DNA of 64,000 bases from positions 69,833,544 to 69,897,543 of the forward strand of contig NC_071354.1 in NCBI RefSeq assembly GCF_943734655.1, in the 5' to 3' direction. This stretch comes from Sabethes cyaneus. Taxonomy: Eukaryota; Arthropoda; Insecta; Diptera; Culicidae. Positions 45,727-57,339 of the stretch are shown here, piece after piece; the stretch's first letter is position 1, and every line of letters starts with the position of its first letter. Made by a program: the position numbers and the translations under genes. The notes under the pieces are model-generated. The model was given only the letters and a program-made list of their open reading frames with translations. It searched no databases and was not told the DNA's origin.

Positions 45727-46441
45727 TGTTCGGATACGAACCAATTTTCTGTAGCAACCGATTATTTTTCGGTAATGCTCAAACTGTAATATATTTGTGT
45801 TAAATCAACGTTTTAAAATATATACAATAAACTTACAAGAAGTGGTTTTACTGTTTCCGTTTACATCTTCTTATCCTACGCTTGTTACAATTTACGGCGG
45901 CTATACGCTTTGTGCCAAAGAACAACTTGGGGTGAGCTACCCTACTTTTAATTTGCACGGCTGTGAATGATACCAAAGATTCAATCTGGTAAGTATACAT
46001 TTTATACATTTTCGGTTGGTTTCAGGTTACTTACTACAGGGCTACGATTGATTACGGTAAGTATCTAACAGGTAAGTATTCCAGAATACTACTAGATTTC
46101 ACTGTCGCTATTTCTGCAGGTAAGTACAAATGAATTTGTTTACATATTTTAGTTTACACTAATTCACTATACACTCTCTTTCTTACCACTTCAATTACAA
46201 ATTTCAACCACTTAGCAGGAGCTATTTTGCAATCCTGGTGTTATTTCACACGAAAAGAGGTATTTTAATTGAACTTAGAATTAGAATTATCTTTGTGATC
46301 TGCAATCTAGAACACTTTGTACAATGGCTAATTTTTATTTACCTACCCGCTCACTTCTTTTGACACTGTAAACATTCGACCACAATGTAAACAACCTGCA
46401 CGATATGTTTGCAGTGTTGCCATATATGCGGTATCGTAACA
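45727..46441 (-). repeat. 5' LTR of the BEL element
   Basis: 715 bp, upstream of the gag frame in element orientation. It should carry the promoter and would start transcription toward lower coordinates. The bases directly after it on the minus strand (TTCTCAAAAAGAAGTGAC) occupy the primer-binding position, but I could not match them to a particular tRNA. Confidence 0.92.
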
Positions 46442-47094
46442 AAGTGTGTTGTGCTGCACACGAAGACTATAGAAAAATCCCCTCCAGTAAGGTGTTTGGG
46501 AAGGCTAAGGTGAAATACTAGAGAAGCGCTATTAGTAAAGGTCGGGCCACTTGAGTAGTCATGGTTGGGCCACCATAATTTTAAGTACAGAAGCGCAATT
46601 ATCGCTAGAGAATGTCAGTCATGTAAAATGTGATGAAATAAAGCAAAATAATACGATAAAAACATAGATTTTTGTTATTTTTTTCATTGTAGTTGTACAC
46701 TTCGGAAAAGGCGATTGGAGCAATATTGATTTTACAAGATTGCCAAAATTTCGCAAAAATGCAATTAAAAATAGGGTATTTGTACCTATTTGAGCCGTTG
46801 TTCACGGAATTCCTTCTTTTTATGTCTTTATATAGAATTTCAATACGTATGTCTTAGATTTTCTGCGGTGGCCCAACCTGTACAACATGGCCCGACTGTG
46901 ATTACAATTTTTGTCTTTACGGAAATGCCTATAACTTTTTTGTTTTTCAAGCAATCAGTTCAAAATTTTCTTTCCGGAAATATACCTTATACTTAGACCT
47001 TTGCAACGATGTATTGAGATGTTCAAAATTCCTTTTGAAACGAAGGTTATGGGCGAATTCCAAAACGTGGCCCAACCACGACGACACTCCCCTA

Positions 47095-47488
47095 CATGCT
47101 ACTTTCTACAGATACTAGCGAACTTGGCGGTAGCGTGTCACTTTTTTACACGAACGCATACGAATGCACACGAAAGCACGTGAAAGCTGCTATGCGATTG
47201 GCAGCGAGCGTTCTGCTTATATTGCTGTTATTCGCTTCTATGCGAAAACCTTCCCAAAGAAAAATGAAAACAAAAAAAAAACTCGGTTACCAGTTTTGAT
47301 CGCCGAATCGTTCGGACTTTCACTTCTGTTCTGTGACTATACTCTTTTATCGACGGCTTCATTTTGTTTACCGACATTAACAATAACACATCGAGATGTT
47401 ATCTGCAACACCTGGCTGCTGCCTCTTGCAAAAATCAAATTCCTCTCCTTACTATAATACAATCTGTGGCAATCCTTATCTGGTGCAC
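47095..47488. other. Short spacer
   Basis: No coding or repeat structure recognised. Words ACGAACGCATACGAATGCAC and ACGAAAGCACG near 47150-47180 are locally repetitive. Confidence 0.3.
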
Positions 47489-48500
47489 AAGCACCTGGAA
47501 AAACCTCAACTATCTTATCAGGACATCAAAAAATCAACTCGAAATTGTGCAGTCAACTGTGAGTCGTGTAGTTAAACGTTACTACTAAACTCCGAGCATC
47601 GAACGGAAGTAGGAATGCGGTTAGAATGGATGTTCTATTAGTGATCACAAGCGTGTCGTGGAAGCGTTTAAGGAGAATCCCGTTCCTTCGGTCAGGATGT
47701 GTGGGAAGTTGAATCTTTCCAAGCCTTTCGTTCAGAGAGCCAAGGAACGGGAAGAATTGCATACGTACAAAGTGTAGAAGGCTTCAAATCGTGACGAACG
47801 GCAAGATACGGTGGGAAAGTCACGGGCCCGGCAACTGTACACCCAGATGCTGACGAAGCCTCATTGTCACATCATGGATGATGAGACTTACGTCAAAGCG
47901 GACTTCCGACAGCACAAGTTTGATGTTCCGGAGGAAATAAGGAAGCAGAAACTATCAAAGTTTACCAAGAAATACATGACTTGGCAAGCAATCTGCTGAT
48001 GTGGCAAACGGAGTGTGTCGTTCGTGACTACTGGGACTGCTAAGGGGCAGATCTACCTCAAGAAGTGTCTACAGAAGCGTCTACTTCCTCTGTTGAAGCA
48101 ACACGAGAGCCATACGATCTCCTGGCCAGATCTCCTAGAGTGGTACGAAACCAACAGGTTTACTTACGTACCCAAGGACATGACCCCCCCCCCCTAACGC
48201 ACCAGAACTGAGGCCCATTGAAAAATACTAGGTCATTATGAAGCAGACACTACGGAAGCATCCCAAGGAGGTCAAATCTAAGGAAGACATGAAGAAGAAG
48301 CTGCAGCCAGATGTTGTACAGAACCTTATGAGTGGAGTTAAGCGTAAGGTGCAAGTATACGGGTATGATATTAAAGGTGAATGAAATAAATATGCCAAAA
48401 GCTAGCTAATAGGTTATATTTTATTGTATGAAAGGTTGAAAAGGATCGGTCAATTAAGTAATTGTCTTCAGCGTTTCTTCCGTGGTGCAATTTGATGTGA
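47489..48500 (+). pseudogene. ITmD37E mariner element, inactive copy 2
   Basis: Collinear with copy 1 at 8889-10180 from GCACCTGGAAAAAC onward but without the 135-bp MITE. The 5' terminal repeat and the first transposase codons are missing. The first catalytic Asp is present in HIMDDETYVKADF (about 47870). AKGQIYLKKCLQKRLLPLLK follows. The second Asp survives in WPD (about 48125), but the following ten or so residues are deleted, so the 37-residue spacing is lost. PELRPIEKY retains the Glu (about 48215), followed by an in-frame TAG. The right terminal repeat (TTCCGTGGTGCAATTTGATG, 48478-48497) is preserved. Stops and a poly-C frameshift near 48190 make it inactive. Confidence 0.82.
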
Positions 48501-48542
48501 GATACCCTTTAGTTTATTTTTCTCATTTTCATTCAGCATTCT

Positions 48543-48544
<2 letters not shown>

Positions 48545-48611
<67 letters not shown>

Positions 48612-48612
48612 A
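48545..48612. repeat. (TTTTCG)n microsatellite and pyrimidine tract
   Basis: About eleven copies of the hexanucleotide, followed to about 48720 by a nearly pure pyrimidine stretch (CTTTCC/CCTTTTCC words). Confidence 0.92.
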
Positions 48613-48720
48613 ATTTTCGTGCCCTTTCCATTGCTGTTTCCCTTTCCCTTTCTCTTTCCTATTCCCTTTTCCTTTCTTTGCTCTTTTTACTTCAATTTCT
48701 CTTTCTCTTTTCCTTTTTCT

Positions 48721-49790
48721 CAACTGTTCATTTATTTTGATTTAATTTTCAAAATAATAGTGATTGAAAGTTCTTTTAATGGATTTTTTTTGGAAAGGTA
48801 AAATCTCAAAATTACCAGAAATGTTGATTATCCTCTATCTTCTTCTTCTATATAGGGTACGGGAGGGTATTCCCAGCACGCTACTATACTCGGCATACAT
48901 TACCTTTTTTTGCTGCGCTTTCCCAAATAAAAACTTTGCCGCTATATAACAATACTGAAACGAATGTAGCACTCATAAGCTTTAAAGTGTTATAACTATT
49001 TTCATAAAAATGTAAGTAGTTTGCTAAATTTTGTTCAATAAACATCAAAACTACTGTTTTTCCACTGGCACGTAATCAGGCTGAAAAAACCAGCAGCAAT
49101 CACTTACGCGTATCCGCTCTTGATGATGGTTTGGAAAACACACAACTATGATCACGTTTACTTATTCTAAAAACTAAACAACTGTGAATATGGTATTACA
49201 GAACAATTTTACTTCTTTTTATCACGGAAGAACACAAAAATTCCCCTCTGATATGAAGATATAAATCAATTTTGATTCACTAGCACTTGCAGACTTTTGT
49301 TTTTAATTTCAGCATATGGTGCTCTATTTACACTACTACCAATGAGTGAGGCAGTTACTCCTGAAACTATTCTATCGTGTTGACATAGCTAATATTTGAG
49401 TGACAACCACTTGCTTCTGGTGCTAATGTATCTGCACGATTCATTGATACACTAGCGCCAGCAGCAAGCTCTTGTCACTGCAAAACTAGTTATCTTCAAA
49501 GAGCCGGTATATAGGCTATACCGAAACGTTATCCATCGGTTTCACTTTTGATATGTTTTTGAAAAGCATTTAATTCCTGTGCTAGCTATTTCGGAAGGCC
49601 GGATTTAAAAACACAGACACCACTATAGAAAATGGGCTCAATTTAGCCACAGCGACTTCATTATTTCTCGCGACTATAACTCAAATTTAGTAGTGTTTTA
49701 TTAAGACCAAAATACACGCCGATATTCAGTAAATATTATTCTATCAACTGGTATGAAAATCTTGTCTCGAATAAATATAGTTTCAACGTA
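48721..49790. other. AT-rich spacer
   Basis: No coding region or clear terminal repeats recognised. Confidence 0.35.
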
Positions 49791-50470
49791 ATTCCTGAAT
49801 ATTGTTCAGGCTATCGCTTAATGGGCTGGAAATACCCTTTCGTAGCCTATATAAAAGTGAGCGTGAGTATGTTTGTATGTTTGTACGTTTGTATGCTTGT
49901 ATGTTTGTACGTTCCACCATAACTCCAGAATGCCTTGACCGATCTCCACCAAACTTGGCACACATGTTCATTGATATAGGAGAATCAGCACTGGAGGGTT
50001 GACAGAAGAGGGAGGGGTTCATAACAGGGGGAGCCCTTAACTCCGAAATGCCTTGACCGTTCTTCATCACTCTTGGCACACCTGTTCCTTAACATAAGAG
50101 AATCAGCACTGGGGGGTCAACAAAAAAGGGGGAGTTTCCCCAATAGGTGGAGGAGGGTCCCTAATAGGGGGGAGGTCGTAACTCCGAAACGGCTTGACAT
50201 AAGAGAATCAGCACTGAGGGGTCAATAAAAAAGGGGGAGGTTCCCTAATAGGTGGGGAAGGGTCTCTAGTAGGGGAGGAGGGCATTACTCCGAAACGCCA
50301 TGACCATTCTTCATCAAATTTGGTACACATGTTCCTTGACATAAGGGAAACAGAACTGAAGGGGTTGACAACAGGGGGACCGAAATGTTTGGATGGTTCT
50401 TCCATTAGTGACGGTAGGACAAAAGGAGGAGCTGATGATCAGAGGTTGCTGACGAGAAGGGGGGAGTAAC
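49791..50470 (+). repeat. Diverged tandem minisatellite, about 100-120 bp units
   Basis: Opens with a TTTGTATG/TTTGTACG run (49868-49910). At least four units follow with the order AACTCCGAAATGCCTTGACC, CACCAAACTTGGCACACATG, ATAGGAGAATCAGCACTG (with variants), and a G-rich GGGGGAGG stretch. Unit starts lie near 49918, 50038, 50178 and 50285, with partial deletions. The plan (GT-rich microsatellite, then a repeated CTTGACCGAT-CACCAAACTTGG phrase) is similar in style to the A module at 58850-59421. Confidence 0.7.
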
Positions 50471-53400
50471 ACCCTTGTGACTGTAACAATTTATCCGTAC
50501 AATAGAAAAAATCAGAATACGAAACACCAAACTGCAATGCTCGCAGCTGTGGATTTGTCAAGTGTAATCATGCACCGAATCAAAGTGCCCTGTATAAAAA
50601 GTGTTCGATCATTAGTGCTAATTGTTGTTGGTCGACTCTATTTGAGTTCATAGGGACAATCATTCAAACAGCGTGGAGTTCATCTGAGAACACCATGTTT
50701 TTCTCATGGTAAACTTTATGTGGCATGCTCCAAGTCTCACAAGATAAGTAAAGCTAAACAACGCAAGAAGCACTAACATACAAACTATTTCATGACTAAT
50801 GAATGCCGTAGAATGCCTTGGCCACAAATAAGCGCAAGTTTTTTCGCCAAAGTTTAGAACTTAAATTGGTCTTCTTTGTTTGATGCATGCGATTTCTGAA
50901 AGGGCTTATTTAATTTGAAACAAATAATGTGCCTGCCAATATTCAAAAGTTATAAAATATATGACTATCCACAGAATGAATTCGAAAATTTATTGATGTA
51001 ATTTATATTGTCGTATAAAATGACCTAAAAATCAAGTTTCTGAAAGTCCAAATTCCTTGAAAACAATAGGTCATTCCAGTAGAGATCCGCTGAGCTACCA
51101 AAACAGGATGGATCCAATTACTTCAAAACAAGAATCGAAGCGTGTTAAATTTAAATGATCGTCTCCTGATTAATAGTGCTTGATATTAACGAGCCATCCT
51201 CGCGCTTCACATCCGTTGTCCGGCGACACAAACAATGAAACCAGTCGTTAAGCTAATTTATAGCTTTATTAGAGAAGCTCGCATGGCTGTATTAGCCTTT
51301 GCTGAGCTAGTTGGTCATTCCAATCAGCAATTCAGCTGTTCTAAATTTCCGCTTAAATTCCTATGCTAGCGAGCGCTGACTGTCCACTCACCGGACAAGC
51401 GAAAAGTTGTTATACGTAGAGCACTGTCGGGCGGCGCTAAAACTCTTCAAGAATGTCCTTCATCAGGCCAATAAAGAACATCTTCTCGGAGAGTGGTTTC
51501 CGACCAGAGGCGGTAAAACCATAGTAAAAGCTCCCGCTGGGAAATTCAACTCGTTTTAGCGGGCTCCTTTCGGCTGACACCGCACGGCATGACTTCGATG
51601 GAAATGTGTGACCAGTCAGCTCCCCATATATGATATGGGTTCCGAACGATAAACGATCGTAAATAATACATTTTATCACATCAGAAACTACAAAGCTGGA
51701 GGTTTTACGAGCGTTTGTGTTTTTTAGGAAATGACAAAAAAATGGATAAGTAAATGTTCAGGTCACCTGTCACGTATCATATAATCTTATTAACATCCGA
51801 AAATTATTTGATGGCTTATAAATAGAAATTCTAGTATTGCTGCCTGCATTGAATCCCTACGGCAGGTGGTAATTATTAATTTTGTACTTATCTAAAATAT
51901 TCAACGACATCCCTCACGCACGGTTCACCGTCCAAACTGTTTCCACTTTTATCAATTATAATTTTAATTTAAACTAACCACATATCGCACTGCACCATTG
52001 GCAATATATTTTAATTATCGCTATATAATCACTCACCAACTGGGTGAATATAAATGTGTGCATTTCTACAAGGTCTGACATGAAACCAACCGTTGCTCTG
52101 CCGCCAACCACTAACGAGGTTCCAGCTATCGCGTCGACAAATAAAATTGATCGCCATATCCTGGCACGTAGATAAGCAGCTGTAGAGCTATATAATGTAT
52201 ATATTTTAATCATAAACGGGCGAATCATAACTCAACTACACCGGTTAAAAACGGTCTTTGTTATGACACCGTCTATTTGCACGAGGGCAATATTTGCAGA
52301 CCAAATCACATCATCGGCTGATCGAAAATTATGTCCAACTGGATGATTGATAAAAGTAAAAGTTGTTGCGTGTAAATTTGATTGGCGTGCAATCAAATTA
52401 TTGTAACCTTCATGCTGCACGAATTACGCAATCATTGAGCGAGAGATGAGGAAAAGATCGAATTTGTGTGTTGATCAATAAGTGCGATTGGGATGGTGGA
52501 AAATATTGGAAAATATTATAGGTAACAGGTAAATTACAATTGAGAATGAAATTCGAAACAAAATTACATATCCATGTATTGTTAAAATTGATTTGCTTCT
52601 ATTATTTATTCTGACGTTCAGATCAATTAAACCTGCCAGTCGAAGGTGAAATATTAAAATTCAAAAGGAAAAGAGCCATCTGTATCAATTTATTCAGATG
52701 CTCTACAAAGCTACATAAGTTTGGCAAATAGGCTAAAACAGAATATTTTATCAATATAAAAGACTTAAAATGCTTATTTATTACAAATTTTTGTTATCCA
52801 CATACCTATAGGTCGCTTATTATGATTGTGACTCCCAACAGGCTCCGATGCGAAAACCGATTGCATAACAAAACGGATCCTCGTACTAGAACAACGGTTT
52901 GACTCATCTAGCAAAACTTTTCCCGTTTTTACCGGCACCGTTGAACAATGAACAGAGAAAGTCTTGCCCCAACAACTCTCGAGAACTGACCATGAACCAG
53001 CATCCTGGCGCGCTCGAAGAGATGGTGCAATTACTGACGATTTGCATGCTTTTACTGGTAAACTTGTTTCATCTTTAGCATTTCCAATTAAAAAAATCCA
53101 AGTTAAATCGCTTCACTGAAGGAACCGTAACCCTTTTCCGTGCGCAACAAAAGTTTCTTCGCTACGACCAGCTAGCTAATATTGCTGCCTGCCTGAACCG
53201 GCCGGCAGCTAGTATACTCTTTGCAACCAACAGCCGTAATCAGCTTAGGTATTTCGAGCTAAAAGTCGCGTTTTATGAAAAGAAACTTCACTCATTTTAC
53301 CCTTTCAGATGCAAAGAATAATGCCGATTCTAACAATGCAATGGTTAGCCCGAGAGTTACAGTTCAAGTGAATTCATAATCATCATTACGAGTAATATCA

Positions 53401-53600
53401 ATTTCCTGGAGAAAAAAAACAACAGCCGTGAATCTTCTCTTTCTACGGTGGTAGGTCTAAGCTATGATTTTATTATAATTAAAATGAATTTACAGTCTGT
53501 GTTCAACTGGCGGATTTATCAATATTATCGTACAATTAGGACCGAACGGGGGTATGAAGTGGTGAGACTGACCTGGAAGGAGCATCAAAGAGCTCTGATT
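50471..53600. other. Long AT-rich spacer
   Basis: No gene assembled. The largest plausible frame is 51437-51679 on the minus strand, listed separately. No tRNA-like or terminal-repeat structure was recognised. Confidence 0.35.
51437..51679 (-). other. 80-codon open frame, unassigned
   Basis: Begins MIKCIIYDRLSFGTHIIYGE with an in-frame TGA three codons upstream, and ends LMKDILEEF. It is moderately complex and not repeat-like, but I recognise no family and no splice partner. A small hypothetical protein or a chance frame are both possible. Confidence 0.2.
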
Positions 53601-54089
53601 CTCTAAAGACCGTACCTAGTACCTCCTCGAAGATCTTAGTTAAACGATGATGATGATGGCCATATCTGAAAATGCTTCATGTACATACTGAAGCAGCTAA
53701 TCTGGGAGGAGCGAACTTGAGCACCTGCTCTCCAAGTGATGGGCGGCTCAAACAGCGTCTGTCTCGGAGCGAGCGGCTAAATGTGAAGTGTATCCTACAA
53801 GATATATCTAAGCTGGCAGACCAATCAGCGAGATGCAGGTATTGCGGCCCCGGTAAGGTAGTACACCTAGAATGTAAGTAGAATCAGACCATTCGATGTT
53901 AAGTGACTTTAACAGGTTTATGCTCAGGCTCCTCCACATCCATCCTACTAAATTCTGCATTTATTAGCAATGAAGCCTCTTGCCAGGGCAAGTTCTAAGA
54001 GTGGTACTTGCTTGATGTGCGAATGAAGTCTCAATGGGCGAATTATACATACCCTCAATTTTCCGGTCCGGAGTCTGCCTCGAAGTAGT
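53601..54089. repeat. Probable retrotransposon-derived sequence, unassigned
   Basis: A 69-codon plus-strand frame at 53672-53881 with a Cys-rich end (CRYCGPGKVVHLEC) sits here. It looks like a repeat-derived piece, but no diagnostic domain is visible. Confidence 0.25.
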
Positions 54090-54219
54090 CGGCATCTGTC
54101 GGGTTCTCTGCTGAAATTAGTTTCGTTTGTCTCTCAGCCGGTATTCTTGTTACGTAGCCAGCCCATTGTAGCCTGCCGTGTTTTAGTCGCCTCACAATAT
54201 CCGCATCTTTATATGCTTG

Positions 54220-54326
54220 CCCAAGTAGCACAGTTTAGGTCCATTTAGTTGAAGCAACCGAATTAAGACTGAAATTGGTCATATTTCGGTTACCACAACA
54301 ACTTTGTAACAACTGTGCTAGTAGGG
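54220..54326. mobile_element. 107-bp MITE, CCCAAG family relative
   Basis: The left end CCCAAGTAGCACAGTTTAG pairs with the right end AACTGTGCTAGTAGGG with a few mismatches. It lies within the C-terminal part of the RTE relic, which continues on both sides. Size and tip (CCCAAG) match the elements at 26189 and 57340, but the bodies differ. Confidence 0.6.
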
Positions 54327-54770
54327 TGATATATTTCATGGTTCATGCGCCGACACCACTCTCCTTCTTCTAATGTGCCGCTAAGAATCGATCGCAGGAT
54401 ATTACGCTGACAAACACCAAGAGCTCGTCGGTCGCTCTTTTTCAACGTTCACGCTAAGGATCGTGGAGTAGCACCGGGAAAATTAGCGTCTTATAGAGCG
54501 TTTTGTGCGGAGTTGCAGACTACGGGACCTCAGCTGGCTACGCTATCCACCTGTTTTTCACTTCACGGCATCGTTATCACATGCCACTAACGTACCAAGG
54601 TAAACAGATTCATCGACCACTTCAAAAGTATCTCCATCTATCACCATCGCAGTTCCAACACTTGAAGGGTTACCAGTCACGATATACTTGATTTTGGCAG
54701 AGTTTATGATTAGCCCTATCCTCGCAGCTTCCTCCTTGAGATGCGTGATCGCCTCTTCCACAGTTACACC

Positions 54771-55220
54771 ACAGACAAACAGACGAGACACTCGCTTCAT
54801 CATCCAACAAAAAACCATTCCTTTTTCAAAAAAACCATGTTTCGCAACACCGCCACACCGCGGCGCACGAGTGTTCAAGTTCTCACGAGTCGTCAAGTTT
54901 TCAGTATAAAACCATACAAATGTAAAAACCCTGCAGTGTAAAACCCTGCAAATGCAACCTCTCCGCAATATGCAGAGCTGAGGGTGCAAGCACAGACAAA
55001 CAAACGAGACACTCGCGTTAATTCCATCGTCCATTCAAAAACAACTTATTTTTCAAAAAAGCATGCTTCGCAACATTCGCAACACACCGCGGCGCTTCCA
55101 GAATAAAACCATACAAATGTAAAAAACCTATAGAATTAAAACCCTGCAAATGTAAAAAACCTCCAGTATAAAACCCTGCAAATGCAAGCTACTCCGCAAC
55201 ATGCATAACAGAGGGCGCTA
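54771..55220. repeat. 221-bp tandem pair inserted in the RTE relic
   Basis: ACAGACAAAC followed by GAGACACTCGC occurs at 54771 and again at 54992. Each unit continues through ACACCGCGGCGC and repeats of TAAAACCCTGCAAATG. A shorter third start (GTGCAAACAAAATG) lies near 55213. The RTE coding sequence resumes after about 55230, so the block was inserted or expanded within it. Confidence 0.65.
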
Positions 55221-55811
55221 GTGTGCAAACAAAATGTGTAGGACGATGGCTTTTAAAGGATTTTCCTCTGTGTGCCATGTCAGTTCGTCAGTGGTTATAC
55301 GGTTACCACCGATAATATTGATGTCGTCCGCAAACGCTGGAAGCGTGTCAGATTTCGTGCTGACAGTACCGCTTCTTTGCACGCCTGTCCTTCGAATAGC
55401 ACTTTCCAGTGCAATGTTCAACAGAAAATTCGATAATCCGTCACCTTGTTTCAAACCTTCTAACGTCACAAACGAGTCCGTTATCTTACTCGCAATCCTG
55501 ACGATTGTATTTGTACCATCAAGGGTCGCACGTATCCGCCTAATCAGTTTTGTTGGAAAACCATGTTCAACCATAATCCGCCACAACTCGTTTCGTTTAA
55601 CTGAATCGTACGCCGCCTCGAAGTCTGTAGGCAAATGGAGAGTTTGCAAGTTGAATTCCCAGAATTTATTAAGGATTTGTTACGCAAGGTGAACATTTGA
55701 TCCGTCGTGGAGCATTCCTCTCGAAAACCGCACTGGTAATCGCCAACAAAGGTTTGCTGCTACGGTCTCAGTTTATGAAACAGGATGCGCGCGAGAGCTT
55801 TATATGCAGAA

Positions 55812-56784
55812 CCTTTAGTTTTCCTCGTCTACTTCAACGATGTCAACTTCCTGCTTAAATGCCCGCGACTCTCTTTTGCCGACGATCTGAAGTTGTATGC
55901 TAAAGTCGATAGACCGTCCGACGCCGCCGCGTTCCTGCAAGAGCAGCTACTGATTTTTGCAAAATGGTGCACAGACAACCGCATTCTGCTAAATTCCGAC
56001 CAATGTGAAATAATTACATTCTCAAGGAAATTGAACCCTCTCGTTTTCGACTACATTCTACCAGACGTGCCTCTACGCCGCGAAAATTGTGTCAAGGACT
56101 TGGGAATACTGCTTGACTCCAAGCTTGACTTCAAACAGCACATCGCATATATTGTCGATAAGGCCTGCAGGAATCTGGGATTTATCATGCGGATCGCCAA
56201 GAATTTCAACGACATTTACTGCCTCAAAGCTCTCTACTGTGCTCTTGTCCGGTCCAACCTTGAGTACTGCGCTCCTGTGTGGAGTCCGTACTACCAAAAT
56301 GGAGTTGACCGAATCGAGTCAGTGCATCGCCGATTCATACGTTTTGCACTTCGAAGATTACCCTGGAACGACCCCTTTTAGCCCTGCTATGAACAACGCT
56401 GCAGACTCATCGATCTTGACCCGTTGAACACTCGTCGCGACGTGATCAGAGCAATGGCTGTCGCCGACATGCTGGCCTCGAGAGTGGATTGCCCATGTCT
56501 ACTTGCGAACCTCAACATATACGCCCAAAGTCGTGTTCTACGCAATGGTCCATTTCTGCGTGTACCGCTTAGCACATAGCTTAGCTATAGCACATTTAGC
56601 ACAATCATCAGTCTGCAACGCCATTTCAATCGATTTACACATAGCTTCGACTTAAACGTCAGCCGCGAGGTACTGAAAACTCGTTTCCTGGCACTAGCAC
56701 GTAGATTCTAGTTTAAGTGTATCAGTAGGGCCAGTAGGCCTGTTGATATTTTTATACAAATAAACAAATAAACAAATAACCATA
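55812..56784 (+). pseudogene. 5'-truncated jockey-clade retrotransposon nested in the RTE relic
   Basis: Starts inside reverse transcriptase with the FNDVNFLL stretch and RLSFADDLKLYAKVDRPSDA, retaining the catalytic FADD. It continues with LNSDQCEIITFSRKLNP, VKDLGILLDSKLDFKQHI and SNLEYCAPVWSPYYQNGVDR to a frame break at about 56381. The C-terminal remainder reads on in another frame (RLIDLDPLNTRRDVIRAMAV) to about 56712. The tail is ACAAATAAACAAATAAAC. The 4-bp repeat AGAA flanks it (55808-55811, 56785-56788). Removing the insert restores continuous RTE coding on the other strand (TLFNSAYKAL), which fixes the boundaries. Confidence 0.85.
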
Positions 56785-56879
56785 AGAATTAAAGAGAGTT
56801 ATGCCTCGATAATTGCTGCATTCGAGTTGGTGGCCCTTTTTGTAACTTAGGCATAGGAGACCTTCCTTTCAGCCCGAAG

Positions 56880-57055
56880 GTAGTTTCTCTTCACTCCATA
56901 CCTTTAGTTTAACCTGATTGATTGCATAATACAGTCGTTCTCTCGTTTTTCAGCTCTCTCGCTGCTTTTCTCCATACCTTTAGTTTAACCTGATTGATTG
57001 CATAATACAGTCGTTCTCTCGTTTTTCAGCTCTCTCGCTGCTTTTCTAATCTCGT
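56880..57055. repeat. About 80-bp tandem duplication inside the RTE relic
   Basis: CTCCATACCTTTAGTTTAAC through CAGCTCTCTCGCTGCTTTTC occurs twice in succession (starting near 56895 and 56973) with no visible differences. This is a recent local duplication. Confidence 0.8.
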
Positions 57056-57339
57056 CCAAATTTGGTGGATCCTCAGCTTGTCCATCATCATCAATCGTTA
57101 CCCTATCTCTGTTGACCGCTTCATCTTGTTCACCATTCAACAATACATCGAAATGTTAAATCCACTGCCTAACCACCTCCGATCTTTCGGTAATCAGATT
57201 CCCTTCCTTGTCGTTACACATAAAAAGAGTTAGCATGGTTCGGTTTCTGATCCCGTTGATCGTATTAAAGAAGCTTCTCGTATGGTGCCTCTCAATGCAA
57301 TTCTCCGTCTTCACAAGAACACGATGATAGTGCTGGCGT

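Larger units (their letters stand above)
41860..46441 (-). mobile_element. BEL/Pao LTR retrotransposon, gag-protease only (non-autonomous)
   Basis: Two 715-bp direct repeats (41860-42574 and 45727-46441) bound a minus-strand internal region of 3.15 kb. On the + strand each LTR runs from TGTTCGG to CGTAACA. The 5-bp duplication AAGTG flanks the element (41855-41859, 46442-46446). The LTRs differ at one position in my reading (C/T near 41999 and 45866), so insertion is recent. The only ORF is gag-protease. No reverse transcriptase, RNase H or integrase coding is present, and there is no room for it. A purine stretch GGACGGGAG precedes the 3' LTR on the minus strand. Movement would have needed enzymes from another BEL element. 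Confidence 0.92.
41579..47094. mobile_element. Old TIR element with TA duplication, split by a BEL/Pao insertion
   Basis: The left end (GGGTATTGTCG..., 41581 on) and right end (...CGACGACACTCCCC, to about 47092) are imperfect inverted repeats flanked by TA. GGGCCAC words recur just inside the left end and, inverted as GTGGCCC, inside the right end. Subtracting the 4.58-kb BEL insertion leaves about 0.93 kb of non-coding sequence, a MITE-like size. It belongs to the same general class (TA plus G-rich tip) as 27575-28469. Confidence 0.55.
54090..57339 (-). pseudogene. RTE-like retrotransposon relic (minus strand), multiply interrupted
   Basis: In minus-strand order: a linker piece with ERHHTRSFFNTINGIRNRT and CNDKEGNLITERSEVV (57300-57156); CSNYRGITLF (about 56835-56800); then, after a nested jockey insertion, AYKALARILFHKLRP (about 55806-55760). 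Next come DFEAAYDSVKRNELWRIMVE, LKQGDGLSNFLLNIALESAI and the catalytic FADDINIIGG (55620-55300). KEEAARIGLIINSAKIKYIV and FEVVDESVYLGTLVACDND follow (about 54740-54570), and finally LKHGRLQWAGYVTRIPAERQ (about 54190-54130). Stops, small frameshifts, a tandem-repeat insertion and a MITE break it. It is more diverged from the 11921 copy than strain-level change would allow, so it is a different RTE-like family. Confidence 0.78.
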
